Shown in pieces: positions 1 to 10,231 of a stretch of DNA of 64,000 bases. A model generated the notes under the pieces. That model made no database searches. It was not told where the DNA came from and was given only the letters and a program-made list of their open reading frames with translations. The position numbers and the translations under genes were made by a program. The stretch spans positions 62,001-126,000 of the forward strand of contig RSEH01000122.1 in NCBI GenBank assembly GCA_006503475.1, read 5' to 3'. The stretch is from Stentor roeselii. Lineage: Eukaryota > Ciliophora > Heterotrichea > Heterotrichida > Stentoridae. Every line of letters begins with the position of its first letter. The stretch's first letter is position 1.

Positions 1-1
1 T

Positions 2-2413
2 TTGAGTTTTGGGAAATTTGATGAAAGCTCTTGGAAGATGAAAATGAATTTTCCGAGGATTGGAGCTTTTGAGGTTTATTTCAGGGGAAAATGTGTTTTT
101 TCGAAACTTAGCTCGATGAAGTGGCCGAATGTTGAGTGGGTGGCTGATAGGATAAAGGAATGCTTGGATTGTCGATCTGTGGATATCAAGAAAACTAAGA
201 AGTCTAAGAGCTTTGGGGTTAAAACTTCCTTGAAAAGTAGAAAAGTGAAAAAAATGAGGACGAGAAATGTTACTGCTCTTGATATTGACTCTCCTTTTAA
301 GAGTGTTGATCAATATACTAACTCAACAAACAAAACTTTTTCAGAAATCTTCAAGAAAAACTACAAACTTCCTTCAGTAAGTCGAGAAATAATAGGACAA
401 GACCTAAAAATTCCACCAAAGATAACCCGACCAAAGAAGATAGATTTTTTTACATCATCCACGAACCGTACCTCAGCCAACGACTACACAAATCAAAGAG
501 AAAGCATCAGCTCCAAAGAAAGTCATCGAAACCAGTCTCAACCCTTTGAAAGCACCCAAAAAAAATCAATTCAGAAAAAGGCTCAAATAAAAATAAAGCC
601 AAAACAACCTGCAACGTCCCTTCTTTCAATCGAATCAAGTTTTTCCAAAGAACAGCAGATCTTAAAAAAACTGAACATTCGAGGAAACTTCTCAAAAAGA
701 GAAAAAAAAAAAGAATTTGAAGGTAAATCAAATGTTGACATCAAACTTTCAGATAAAATTGAAGAAAATGATGAGAATACTGATAATCAAGTGGCTTTTG
801 TTGATGATTTTGATGATGTTGGAATGAAATTTAAAGGTCTTGATGGTTTACATGAAGAAAGAGAAGAGGATTGTTTAAAAGAAGTGAAAAAAGAAGAGGT
901 TGAAGATTTAAGGGTAAGGAAAAGTGATGAGGAAGGACTTGGTGAAGATTTTAAGCAGAGTGATGAAGAGATTAGAAGGATAATTAAGAGCAAGGATGAG
1001 AAATATGACAGGAAAGGAATAGAGGGGGATAAAGAAGAAAAGTATGGGGAAAGTGATGATGATATGATTGAAAAAATACAGATAAATGATCAGGTTATTG
1101 ACGATAAACTTGGAAAGGATAAGGAAAGTACTCTGAATGAAAAAAATGAGGAAGAGCACAGTTGTGAGCAAAAAGATGTGATAGAGTTAAATGCAGAATA
1201 TCTTTCTAAGAACAAATCAGGTCAGAGTGAAAATGAAAAAATAGAAAATCTTGAGGATAGCGATAGTTTGCTTGATAAAAAAGAAAAACAAACCGAAAAC
1301 AGAGATCAAAATGAATCCTCTAGCCAAGAAGATAAAAAAGATCTAAGTCACAATCATCATCTAAAAGATGATGAAAGTAAAAAAACAATCCATAAAGAAA
1401 AAAGTAATTCCTCTATTTCTCAAGATCCTTCTAATCTAAAACTTAAAGAAGCTTCTGTAAAAGAAATAAAATTTTCTGATTCCAATTCCAAAAGTGAAGC
1501 ATCAGAACAAAAAAGTCCAAATTCAGAGAAAAATCTTTCAAATTTAAATTTTTCCGAAAAAGCACTTCCTTCAAATTCGAAAAGCCCAAAGCCAAATTCA
1601 TCAAATCCTTCAAAATCCTCAGAAAAGTCTCAGGGTATTCAAAGCAACCCTAAAATTAACAAATCTTCAAAAACTTCTGAAAATGAGGCAAAAAGTGACT
1701 CAGAAAAATCAGGTCAAGACTACAAAGAAGAAGATTTTGAAAATGAGGAATATTCAGAAGACAATGAAGAGAGTTTTGAGGAAAATAAAGAAAATTCTGA
1801 AGAAAATCAAGAAAAATCTGAAGAAAATCAAGAAAACTCTAAAGAAAATCAAGAAAACTCTGAAGAAAATCAAGAATACTCTGAAGAAAATCAAGAGTAC
1901 TCTGAAGAAAATCAAGAGTACTCTGAAGAAAATCAAGAAAACTCAGAAAAAAATCAAGAAAAATCAGAAAATAGTCAAAAATCCCTAAAAAAACAAGAAG
2001 AAAACTCATCAAAAAATCAAAATTCCAGGGAAAACTTATCCAAAAGTGGAGATGATGACGATATGAACTATTCCAATTCAAGTTTTCAATCTCAAGACTT
2101 GAAAAGCCATCCGATGAGAGCGATAAGCAAAAGTTTCACAGTAAACCTTCCTCTTTTCCAAGAAACCAAGAAGAAGATAAACTATGAAAATTTGAGTGAC
2201 TTCGACGCGATTTTCATTATTAAATCCTCGGATCCCGACCAGATGGAAGTTCGAGAAGAACTTGTGGAGATACCAAAAGGTACCAAAGCAAAGATTCAGC
2301 TGAAATTTTCTCAGGTTGATGAAGAAATTCAAAAAAATTACTATTTGTATATCGACCGTGATGGGACTGAATGGGAATGTATTGAAATAGTAGCAGTTTA
2401 CTCGAATAATTAA
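2..2413 (+). CDS. SelW-like (Rdx) / NPHP4-Ig-like acidic protein, 5' end missing
   Basis: The reading frame is open at the left edge, so the start lies outside the window; 803 codons are visible, ending in TAA. Residues ~15-55 (GAFEVYF...VFSKL...WPNVEWVADRIKECL) resemble the C-terminal half of the selenoprotein W/Rdx thioredoxin-like fold; its CxxC/CxxU loop would lie upstream. Residues ~230-690 are a very acidic Lys/Glu/Ser-rich low-complexity region with a run of seven-residue SEENQEY/N units. The last ~95 residues (VNLPLF..., IIKSSDPDQMEVREE, IEIVAVY) resemble the Ig-like/MSP-type domains at the C terminus of nephrocystin-4, a ciliary transition-zone protein. Both domain calls are by eye from motif resemblance. 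Function is not established; a cilium-associated scaffold is an inference. Confidence 0.75.
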   Translation: MSFGKFDESSWKMKMNFPRIGAFEVYFRGKCVFSKLSSMKWPNVEWVADRIKECLDCRSVDIKKTKKSKSFGVKTSLKSRKVKKMRTRNVTALDIDSPFKSVDQYTNSTNKTFSEIFKKNYKLPSVSREIIGQDLKIPPKITRPKKIDFFTSSTNRTSANDYTNQRESISSKESHRNQSQPFESTQKKSIQKKAQIKIKPKQPATSLLSIESSFSKEQQILKKLNIRGNFSKREKKKEFEGKSNVDIKLSDKIEENDENTDNQVAFVDDFDDVGMKFKGLDGLHEEREEDCLKEVKKEEVEDLRVRKSDEEGLGEDFKQSDEEIRRIIKSKDEKYDRKGIEGDKEEKYGESDDDMIEKIQINDQVIDDKLGKDKESTLNEKNEEEHSCEQKDVIELNAEYLSKNKSGQSENEKIENLEDSDSLLDKKEKQTENRDQNESSSQEDKKDLSHNHHLKDDESKKTIHKEKSNSSISQDPSNLKLKEASVKEIKFSDSNSKSEASEQKSPNSEKNLSNLNFSEKALPSNSKSPKPNSSNPSKSSEKSQGIQSNPKINKSSKTSENEAKSDSEKSGQDYKEEDFENEEYSEDNEESFEENKENSEENQEKSEENQENSKENQENSEENQEYSEENQEYSEENQEYSEENQENSEKNQEKSENSQKSLKKQEENSSKNQNSRENLSKSGDDDDMNYSNSSFQSQDLKSHPMRAISKSFTVNLPLFQETKKKINYENLSDFDAIFIIKSSDPDQMEVREELVEIPKGTKAKIQLKFSQVDEEIQKNYYLYIDRDGTEWECIEIVAVYSNN
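1770..1985 (+). repeat. 21-bp tandem repeat encoding SEENQEY heptads
   Basis: About nine imperfect copies of a 21-nt unit (tctgaagaaaatcaagaata and variants) lie within the acidic domain of the first gene. Because the unit is a multiple of three and lacks stops, the other frames also stay open here and create spurious ORFs. Confidence 0.85.
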
Positions 2414-2434
2414 TACTCTAACATAATTTAGCAT

Positions 2435-5305
2435 CTAAAACTTTTTGGATATTTTTGGAGAGATTCCAGAAATAACGTTTTCAACGTCAACATCTACATT
2501 TTTCTTCTTTTTTTTCTTGATTTTTTGTTTTGCTTTACCCTTCTCCACACAAGCAACTCTAGACCCAAAAGTAAGCGAGCTTAATGTTTCACTAACATCA
2601 TCATTCGAAGGGTTAACAGTGATAATCATTAAAGTTTTCGCATCTCCCGAAAGTGAATCTCTAAGTAAATGCGTTAACTTAGAATCCCGATACGGTATAT
2701 GTGCCTGTTTTCCAGCAAGTGAATAAAGAACTTTCCCCAACGCCGACAACGACTGATTAATATTACAAGCTTCAACCATTCTAATCCCCTCAGCCTCCGA
2801 CTTACAAATTCTTTCACTTCCAGCAAGATCAATTAAATTAAGTTTCGACACAAAAGACCCTTCAGAATTACTGCAATGAATATAAATAGTGACAATACAA
2901 TGCGACCTGGAGCTATACTCATTAATATTCGTGCACCCTACAGATCTATTTGTCTTTCCAGCTTCAATATGCTTGATCAAATCATTATAATTCTTAATAG
3001 GACTCACTTCCACTCCTGGCAAATGCATATTTCCTTTAGAATCTTCTCTTATTTCAATCTTTTTTCCAGAAGGGTTGAGAAGATCCCTGACCTGTTCATT
3101 ATAAACTTCTAGAATAGTAAGTTCAATTGAGTACTTATGAGTTTCAACTCGACTTTCAATGATTTCAAAGATTTCGCGCACAGCGCGAAAGTTGATACCA
3201 AGGCACTTCGAAGTTCCTTCCATTGTGTAAGTCTTTCCACTGCCAGTCTGTCCATAAGCCATGATGCAAACGTTGAAGCCATTCATGGCGGAGGTGACCA
3301 TATCACTGACTTCATAATAAACCACTTCCTGAGAGTCAGTCGTGGGGAAGACCCTGTCGAACTCGAACCAGTTTTCTCTTCGAGTGATCAAGTTGACTAA
3401 CTTGACCTGACAAGTGTCCATCACTGTGATACTTTCCTCGAAATGCTTTTCAGAAGCCATCAAAGGACGAACACGACACATGACCCTGATATTTCCTCTT
3501 AAGTCCTGAAGTAAAGCATGAAGTCTACGTCTTTCAGCCATTTCTTTCCTGTACTTTTCATTCACTTCCTGTAATAACACCTGAGTCCTTTCTAAAGCTT
3601 CTCCACCGTCAAGACTAGTGAAAGTACTTTCTTTAAAAAGAACATCTTTGATTTTTTTAACGACTCCAGCGACGTATTCAGCCTGTTCTAAGTCGTAATT
3701 AGTAAGTCTTTCAGGAGCGACTCCTAAAAGTGCCCTGATTAAATCTTCAACTTTTGGCCTTTCCAGTACTTTTACAAGAGAAACTTCGAGAAGTCCTGCT
3801 TTCCAAAGTTCGATTTCACTATGAGCTTTTTTTGAGTTATTTTCATAACTCGAGTACTCAGTCCTGGTCTTTTTCAGTTCGCTTTCAACTCGACTTTTTT
3901 CGTGATCTGCCCTTTGAAGTTTTTCTTCAAATGTGAAAGTTGCTTGAGAGAGAGAAGCTCGTAGTCGAAGAATTTCTGACTCGTAAGACTCTTCTGATTT
4001 TTTCATGGAAGTTTGAAGGGCTCGCAGTTGGATTTGTGATTGTTCCAAGTTGTAGACGATTGTTTGGTAGTTTAGAGTAAGGGTCTCGTGTAGGTCTTCT
4101 AGTTGTGATAAAGTTCGAGATTTTGATGTTTTTTCTTCTTGTTCTTTTGAAAGACGCTCGTTTAAGTCGTTATTTACTTGTTTGAGTGAATTGGTTTCTT
4201 GTTTGCTTTGGTCGAGAAGAGTTTCGTGTTTTTTTAGAAGGTGTTGTAGGTCGGTGATCTTGGAGGATAGGAAAGAATTTTGGTTTTCAAGGTCTTTTAT
4301 GTACTTTTCACGACGTTCTGACATTTCTTTTAGTTTTCCTTCTCGAGATGCGAGGTCTGAATGGATTTTTTCTAACTCGTCGCTGATGCGGATTTTTTCG
4401 TTGATTTCTTTTAAGCTCTGCTTTTTCAGGGTGTTAATCTCGTTTTCAAGACCCTCTGCTCGGTGTTTAAGCCCTTTGTTCTCAACTCGTAGACGGTGGA
4501 GTTCTTCGTCTTGGTCCTTTTTAGCCTTTTCCAGCTCTTTAAAAGTCATTTTCGCTTCTTCCAGCTTTGCCCGGATTTCAGAGTCGCTGATTTTTCGCTC
4601 TTCGTAAATTTCGATCCACTTTTTTTCTTTTTTTTCGAAGTTTTGGATGATTTCTTGATCTTTTTTCAGCTTTTCTGAAAATTCCTCATTTTTTTCGAAG
4701 GCTTTTTTCAATGCCAGGTCTTTTTCCTTTTCTTTTAGCTCTAAAAGATTTTTACTTGCGACAAGTTTTTCTTTCCAGTTAGAAGCTTCTTCATTGAGAC
4801 TTTTAATGGTTTCTAAAAGTCGATCATTTGAATTTTTGCATTTCGTGAATTCGACTTCAAAGTTTTTCGACTTTTCAGTCTCTGCTGAGAGTTTTTGTTG
4901 AGAAATAGTCAGATTTTTTTGAAGGTCTCTGTTGTTTTTTTCTTCTTTTTCCAGTTTTTCCTGGATTTTTTTCATTTTTTTTTCAAGTTCTTCTGATTTC
5001 TGAGATTTCATTGAAAAGTGCTGTACCAGGCTGAGTTCTTTATTTTTATAGAGATGTTTAGTGAATTCATATCTTTGCATTAAAACATTGAAGTCGTTTT
5101 GAAGAGAGTTTTCCCGGTCAAGGACAAGTTTGAGGCTTTCTTTTAATTCAAAAATATTTTGATTGCTTTTCAAAAGACAGTCTTCAAGGACCCTGACATG
5201 ATTCGGAAGAGAGTCACTTTGAATGAAAATCCCTGAAGACTGAAGATGACTGACACTATTCTGCAGAAAACTCGACTCATCAAGGCAGAGGTCATCAAGG
5301 TTCAT
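2435..5305 (-). CDS. Kinesin-14 (C-terminal motor kinesin)
   Basis: Minus-end-directed microtubule motor by family. From the second ATG (5305) the protein is ~956 aa. Most of the N-terminal two thirds is Glu/Lys/Leu-rich coiled coil. The kinesin-14 neck-motor junction LRGNIRVMCRVRPL is followed by a full motor domain: P-loop GQTGSGKT (~residue 685), switch I NEYSSRSH, switch II NLIDLAGSER and HIPYRDSKLT. A poly-Lys and acidic tail closes the protein. An in-frame ATG at 5347 is possible but would overlap the divergent Atg18 gene starting at 5335; 5305 leaves a ~29-bp spacer. No intron is apparent and the motor aligns without insertions. Likely roles are spindle or cortical microtubule organisation (family knowledge; the exact subfamily is not assigned). 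Confidence 0.93.
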   Translation of the reverse strand: MNLDDLCLDESSFLQNSVSHLQSSGIFIQSDSLPNHVRVLEDCLLKSNQNIFELKESLKLVLDRENSLQNDFNVLMQRYEFTKHLYKNKELSLVQHFSMKSQKSEELEKKMKKIQEKLEKEEKNNRDLQKNLTISQQKLSAETEKSKNFEVEFTKCKNSNDRLLETIKSLNEEASNWKEKLVASKNLLELKEKEKDLALKKAFEKNEEFSEKLKKDQEIIQNFEKKEKKWIEIYEERKISDSEIRAKLEEAKMTFKELEKAKKDQDEELHRLRVENKGLKHRAEGLENEINTLKKQSLKEINEKIRISDELEKIHSDLASREGKLKEMSERREKYIKDLENQNSFLSSKITDLQHLLKKHETLLDQSKQETNSLKQVNNDLNERLSKEQEEKTSKSRTLSQLEDLHETLTLNYQTIVYNLEQSQIQLRALQTSMKKSEESYESEILRLRASLSQATFTFEEKLQRADHEKSRVESELKKTRTEYSSYENNSKKAHSEIELWKAGLLEVSLVKVLERPKVEDLIRALLGVAPERLTNYDLEQAEYVAGVVKKIKDVLFKESTFTSLDGGEALERTQVLLQEVNEKYRKEMAERRRLHALLQDLRGNIRVMCRVRPLMASEKHFEESITVMDTCQVKLVNLITRRENWFEFDRVFPTTDSQEVVYYEVSDMVTSAMNGFNVCIMAYGQTGSGKTYTMEGTSKCLGINFRAVREIFEIIESRVETHKYSIELTILEVYNEQVRDLLNPSGKKIEIREDSKGNMHLPGVEVSPIKNYNDLIKHIEAGKTNRSVGCTNINEYSSRSHCIVTIYIHCSNSEGSFVSKLNLIDLAGSERICKSEAEGIRMVEACNINQSLSALGKVLYSLAGKQAHIPYRDSKLTHLLRDSLSGDAKTLMIITVNPSNDDVSETLSSLTFGSRVACVEKGKAKQKIKKKKKKNVDVDVENVISGISPKISKKF

Positions 5306-5334
5306 ATTCAAAAAATTATAAGGAAATGTAAACA
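5306..5334. promoter_or_regulatory. 29-bp divergent spacer (shared promoter candidate)
   Basis: This is all that separates the kinesin-14 ATG (minus, 5305) from the Atg18 ATG (plus, 5335). It is AT-rich and contains ATTATAA, readable as TTATAAT on the other strand. Both genes would have to start transcription inside it or inside each other's 5' end. Confidence 0.5.
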
Positions 5335-6372
5335 ATGGAAAACTCATCCCAGATCCATTTCATTGGTTTCAACCAAGACGCTTCCTGCATCACGATCTCT
5401 TCAGAAACATCTTCCGAAGACCACATAGAGTCAGGTTTTCGACTGATCACCACAAGTCCCCTGAAGTACTGTCTTTCAAGAGGTAACTAAAAATTAGTCT
5501 TTCCAGGTCCTTTTTCTATTGTAGAAGTCCTCGGCACTTCCAACATCTTCGCCTTAGTCGGTTTGGACAGGTCCAGCAGGTATCCTTCAAACAAGTTAAC
5601 CATCTGGGACGACCACTTGTTAAGACCTGTCGGAGAACTTCTCTTTACAAGCGACGTAAAAGCTGTCAAGTTAAGCAAGTCTCGAGTGTTCGTAGTCCTC
5701 GAGTCCTCTATTTACATCTTCACCCTTCGCACTCTTTACCTCTTAGAAATCATTCAAACCCTGCCCAATCCCCGAGGAGTCTGCAGTTTGAGTTTCAATG
5801 AAAATCACGAAGTCTTCGCAATGCCTGACAAACTTCGAGGACACGCTTTGATAAAAAATTTTACTGAAAATCAAGATCGACTTATTGAAGCTCATGAAAC
5901 TGGTTTGGCTTGCATTTGTTTGAATGTCTCTGGAAGACTTTTAGCGACTTGCTCTGATAAAGGAACGCTTATTAGGATTTTTTTGATTGATAGAAAAGAA
6001 TTGATTCAGGAGCTGAGAAGGGGAATTGACCGAGCTGAAATTTATAGTCTTGCTTTTCATAGTAGCTCGAAGTGGATTGCTTGCAGCAGCAACACGGGGA
6101 CTGTGCATGTTTATAGCATTATTTCGGAGGTTCAGAATAGGAAACTTGGACTTAAGTTTTTTAAGAAGCTGGTGCCGAAGTACTTTGAGAGTGAATGGAG
6201 CTATGTGCATTTTAAGGTTAAGGATGTTAAAACTTTTTGTGCTTTTGTTGGGGATGAACTTAAAATTGTTGTTGTTAGTGATGATGGAATGCTTTATCTC
6301 GTTAACTTTGCTGATAAGGGAAAATGTGTTTATGAAAAACAGGTTAATTTGATGGAAATGGAAATGATTTGA
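5335..6372 (+). CDS. ATG18: Atg18/WIPI-family PROPPIN (PI3P-binding beta-propeller)
   Basis: Two exons, 5335-5482 and 5498-6372, are joined across a 15-nt intron (GTAACTAAAAATTAG), giving ~340 aa and ending in TGA. The protein matches PROPPINs along its length: NxDxSCI-like start, NKLTIWDDH, VKAVKL, IYIFTLRTL, LPNPRGVCSLS, RGHALI, AHETGLACICLN, LATCSDKGTLIRIF, then LRRG (the phosphoinositide-binding F/LRRG motif), DRAEIYSLAF and TGTVHVYSI. By family it binds PI3P/PI(3,5)P2 and acts in autophagosome formation and endolysosomal membrane recycling. The 5' end is set by the ATG at 5335, with the conserved first blade encoded just before the intron. It diverges from kinesin-14 across a ~29-bp spacer. 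Confidence 0.93.
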
Positions 6373-7631
6373 ATGGAGTTTTAGAGATTAATGTATGAAT
6401 TTTAAGGATTTTTTTAAGAGGTTGGGTTTTTGGAGATTTTTAAGTGTTTTAAGGATATTTGTGTTGGGTGTTAGTGATGATATGGTCATGTTGGAAGGAT
6501 TTTAGGTATAATCATTTATTATTAATGGAATTGTTAAGTACTATTGATAATGAGTTATGCATCAATAGTCTTTAAGGTTTATTTAGCTGTTTTACTATTT
6601 TTTATATAATAATTATTGTCTTTTTCCAATTTACTGGAAGCCACCCATTTCAACTCAAATACATCCATCGAAGAGGTATCATGAACAAGTAATCAAACAC
6701 TCACTTTTTATCCATTCAACTAACCATATAGAATATTTTATAGTTAAAATCTGGAGATTTATATTTTGTTTAGATAAAGAATAAATAATTTTTCAGTTAT
6801 TAAGTTGTCTCTATATTTAAAATGATTCTCTAGAGTACTGAAAAATGTACAAATTTAGATCAATTTAATATTATTAAATCAATATACAGATGATCTAAGT
6901 TAAATTAATCATTTCCTATAAAAAATAATGCCAGAAGTCAATATAACTAATTCCTCTAGAAAAGAATATTCTAGAATTTCTAAAATTTGCAGGCAACTAA
7001 ACTTAAAAAAAATTTTAAGCTCAAATCCAAATGGATCTCAACGATTTAGTACTTAAAATACATTAACTTCATTCAAGACTCTAGCGAAATATTCTAACAG
7101 GATACCTAAGACTAACTATATCCAAAAATATTTTAGTTATGATCAGTCAACATCAAAAGAATTTAGTGACTAATAATCAAGGTTGTTTTTTTTATAATTA
7201 TTTACTTTAATATATATAAAATTCTGTTGTTCTGTATAGAGAACTAAATATTTTTTCAATGTATTGTAACACTAGATAATAGATTAGATGTTGAAATCAT
7301 AGCGTTTAATCTGACAGAGATATGAATTATCTCGAAAAAAATAATTTGATAAGTAAATAGATATTGACTGCTTTCCTTAAATAAAAGACTTCTATCGTCT
7401 AATACTCTGAAAACGTAATCTACTGAAAATCTAAAATATGATTCTTTGGATTTCTTCATTATCGTTAATAAAAATTTACTTCGCTCTAATTTCTTCTAAA
7501 TTTCTAAACTATTTCCAAATCCTCAAAATGATTCTTTCAATCTCTTCACCTCTTGTAAACCTATCAAAACACCAAATATTCCCTTCCATTATTTAATATT
7601 TCTCTACCATATCAATCCTATCTGCAATTAC
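6373..7631. other. Intergenic region between convergent genes
   Basis: This 1.26-kb AT-rich region lies between the 3' ends of Atg18 (plus) and the MFS gene (minus). The first ~130 bp are G/T-rich on the plus strand and the last ~130 bp are C/A-rich, matching the G/T-rich 3' flanks of other genes here when read on the coding strand. I see no convincing gene, RNA or repeat. Confidence 0.6.
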
Positions 7632-9080
7632 CTAATGATTAAAAATCCGATTCTCTTTGCCAGACCTAGTTTCTTTTAAAGTTGTAACAATAATTGAGCA
7701 TCCTACATTAGCAGCTGCCAGCAAGCACATTAAAATAAAAACTCCTCCAGTTCTAGACAAAAGCACCCCACTGATGATAGGTCCAGCGATTCCTCCAATT
7801 CTTGAAAAAATGCTTAAAAAGTTGGTGCCAGTTGACCTGACCTGGGTTGGAAAAGACTCTGAACTCAAAGTATAAAGCGCTGAGTACCCCATGTTAGTAA
7901 ACAAAAAGACAAGTGACGAGGTAACAGTAGCCTAAATATTTGCTACAAAGTAAAACTCTTGCCTAAGCATAAACAACAAATCAAATAACCCAGCTCCTAA
8001 AAATCCAGCTGAAGTCGTCCACTTCCTGCCCATCTTCGTCTTGACCAGCTGAGCCCCAAGCCAAGCTCCAGGAATCCCTACGGCTTGTTGAATCATCATG
8101 ACAAAATAACTGTCAGAAGTACTCATAAATCCTAAAAGTTCAGGCATGAAATTGATAAAACTAGCGAAGGCCAAAATAGCGAGATTCATTGCCTGAATGA
8201 ATTTTACAAAGCTAAGTTTTAGAGTAGTTGGCAAGAGTCTTCTACTGAAAATTCTTTTAAAAAGTACTGAAATAGGAGGATTTTCTTCAATTTCAGTTAT
8301 TAACGAACTATAAACTGATTCTTTTCCCTGCTGCGAAGTCGGGTCTAGGACTGAATTTGTGTCGTTGAAGTCGAACTCTTCTTTTTTATTTGTCATTGAA
8401 ACCTGATTCAAAATCGCTTCAGCCTGTTCGAAGTTTTTGTTTCGGAAAAGGAAAGGAGGAGACTCTTCGATGAAAAAACGTAAAATTGTATTGAAAACAA
8501 TTAAAACGAGTATCGCCACACAAATTATTCGCCAGTCATAAAAAGGGGTATGGTTCAGTAAAACCACGACTAAAGCGATAACTGAGACCAAAATCGCTCC
8601 GACACTGATGTTGAAATAAAGAAGAGCCAGCAGATGACGTCGAGAAGGAGGGCAAAACTCGCAGAAGACTGTAGCTGAAAGACTCATTTCTCCTGAAAGA
8701 CTGTAGCCCAGCAGTAAGATGCTTGCACACATCATGTAAGGGTGCACCGAGGAGCAGATTAGAATTATCGAAACCAAAGCTAGAATTGAGCTCATTCTAA
8801 ATGGAAACTTTCGCCCCTTTTTGTCGCTTAGGAAACCCCAGGTCAGGTTGCCGAAAAGCATCCCCACGTGGTATAGAGAGGCAATTATTCCCAGGAAGAC
8901 TGGTGATACGCCCCATTCTTCTTGAACTCCTTGTAATATGTAAGCCATTCCTACGAACATCGACTCGTAAACGACTAAAGCCTTTATAAGGATTACTGAA
9001 CCACATATTAGGAATACTCGCAGGTTGTATTTACCCCAGCCTATTTGATCGAGTGCTTTGTAACCAGGATTGTCTTCCAT
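7632..9080 (-). CDS. MFS transporter, SV2/SVOP-like (copy 1)
   Basis: Membrane transporter of the major facilitator superfamily, ~472 aa. Exons are 9080-8997, 8981-7947 and 7931-7632. Intron 2 (7932-7946, GTAGCAAATATTTAG) contains a stop. Intron 1 (8982-8996, GTAATCCTTATAAAG) keeps the frame; removing it restores a TM1 of the same length as SVOP proteins and matches an intron at the same place in the paralogue at 52.9 kb. Visible features are the MFS loop motif GFLSDKKGRK, about 12 hydrophobic segments, and the SVOP-like YSALYTLSSESFPTQVRSTG followed by RIGGI. The substrate is unknown; family members carry organic ions, sugars or nucleotides. The first ATG (MEDNPGYKALDQIGWG) aligns with the start of the paralogue. 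Confidence 0.9.
8982..8996 (-). other. Frame-preserving, stop-free 15-nt intron (MFS copy 1)
   Basis: GTAATCCTTATAAAG on the minus strand fits the local intron pattern (GTA start, A at position 10, AG end). It sits exactly 84 nt after the ATG, as does intron 1 of the paralogue. Read through, it would add five residues (VILIK) to TM1. Confidence 0.75.
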
Positions 9081-9172
9081 TTATTTTTCAAAGATTTGAG
9101 CCATTTTGTACAAGGATTATTTGAAAGGTCATAAGATTTAGGGAATGCAATTCAAGTTGAAGATTAAGATGA

Positions 9173-10231
9173 TTAATAAAATAAATCAATTAACTCAGCT
9201 TCTAGCTCCGAATCTATCTCAAAATTAACTCTAGATTCTTTCAAGTTCTCAAGGTTAAAGTCAGTCATCTTTGAAGTCTCATCAACAATTTGATTAATAC
9301 AATTGAGACTCTTTATATAATCTTCAAAGTTATCAAACTCAAAACAAATCTCTTCAATTTCTTGATCGACAAACTGCAACTTCTCCTTACTTTGTTGAAA
9401 TTCGATCAAAACAGTATCATTTTCAATAATCAGCATCTTGATTTGATTCCTTTTGGCATCAATTTCTTTTTTCATCTCAAGCCACTCATTAAATTCCGAA
9501 ACTTTTAAACCTTTCAAGATATTTTTTCTTTTATCGATAATAGAATTGAACAAAAGGTAATTTTTTTTCGATCTGTCTAAAAATTACTTCTCAATTTCAT
9601 GCTGAGCTATTTCAATCAACCAAAGTTTCGGTATCAAAATTGTGGTTTCTTCAAGATTTCCTTTTGTCACAGCTTTTTTTAAACTTTTTCTGTTGTTATT
9701 CAAATTTTCATAAACAATTTCAAAAAGAAACTCACAAAAAATTTCATCAAACAAGCAAAATTCAACATTTTTTAAAATAAAAGTAGAAAAAAATTCTGAA
9801 TTTTCGAAATTTTTCAATAAATCTTTTAATAAAATTTTTGTGATTTTTTCGTTTTGAATTTCAAGTTTTGATCTTTTTTTATAGTCTTTGTTGAGAAGAG
9901 ATATTAAGGAAGAGTTTGTTCTTTCTGAGTCGTTTGAAATGTAATTTGAGGTTGTGATGGCTGAGATTTGGGGTTTTTCAGTCGGTTCAAATTTAGGAGG
10001 ATCTGATAAGATTGGAAAAAATAATTGAAGGGGTTCGTCTTTGTGAGGCTTCGAAAAGGCTGAAATTTTATCGAGCTTAGAATTTTTGGCTATTTTTTCT
10101 CTTGGAATTGCTTCACTATGGAAGTGTTGAGGGTGATTATTTTGGGTTGATAGAAGAGATGCTGAATTGGATAAATTTGGGCTAAGATTGTTTTCAAAAG
10201 GTTCCTCAAATTTTTTGTCCCCCTTATCCAT
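9173..10231 (-). CDS. Hypothetical protein with helical C-terminal half
   Basis: Two exons (10231-9588 and 9572-9173) join across a 15-nt intron at 9573-9587 (GTAATTTTTAGACAG), giving ~347 aa. The N-terminal ~120 residues are Ser/Asn/Pro-rich and probably disordered. The rest is helical, with FEIVYENLNNNRKSLKKA and a coiled-coil stretch KKEIDAKRNQIKMLIIENDTVL. I do not recognise a family. TTATA directly abuts the start codon. Without the intron the downstream ORF would begin with a non-ATG codon, which supports the join. Confidence 0.7.

Noticed and set aside
1754-2081. Long ORFs in other frames across the SEENQEY repeat
   Set aside because: They arise from the 21-nt repeat being stop-free in several frames and have no independent features.
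7256-7459. 67-codon minus-strand ORF in the 6.4-7.6 kb spacer
   Set aside because: AT-driven composition, no homology cues and no neighbouring splice signals.
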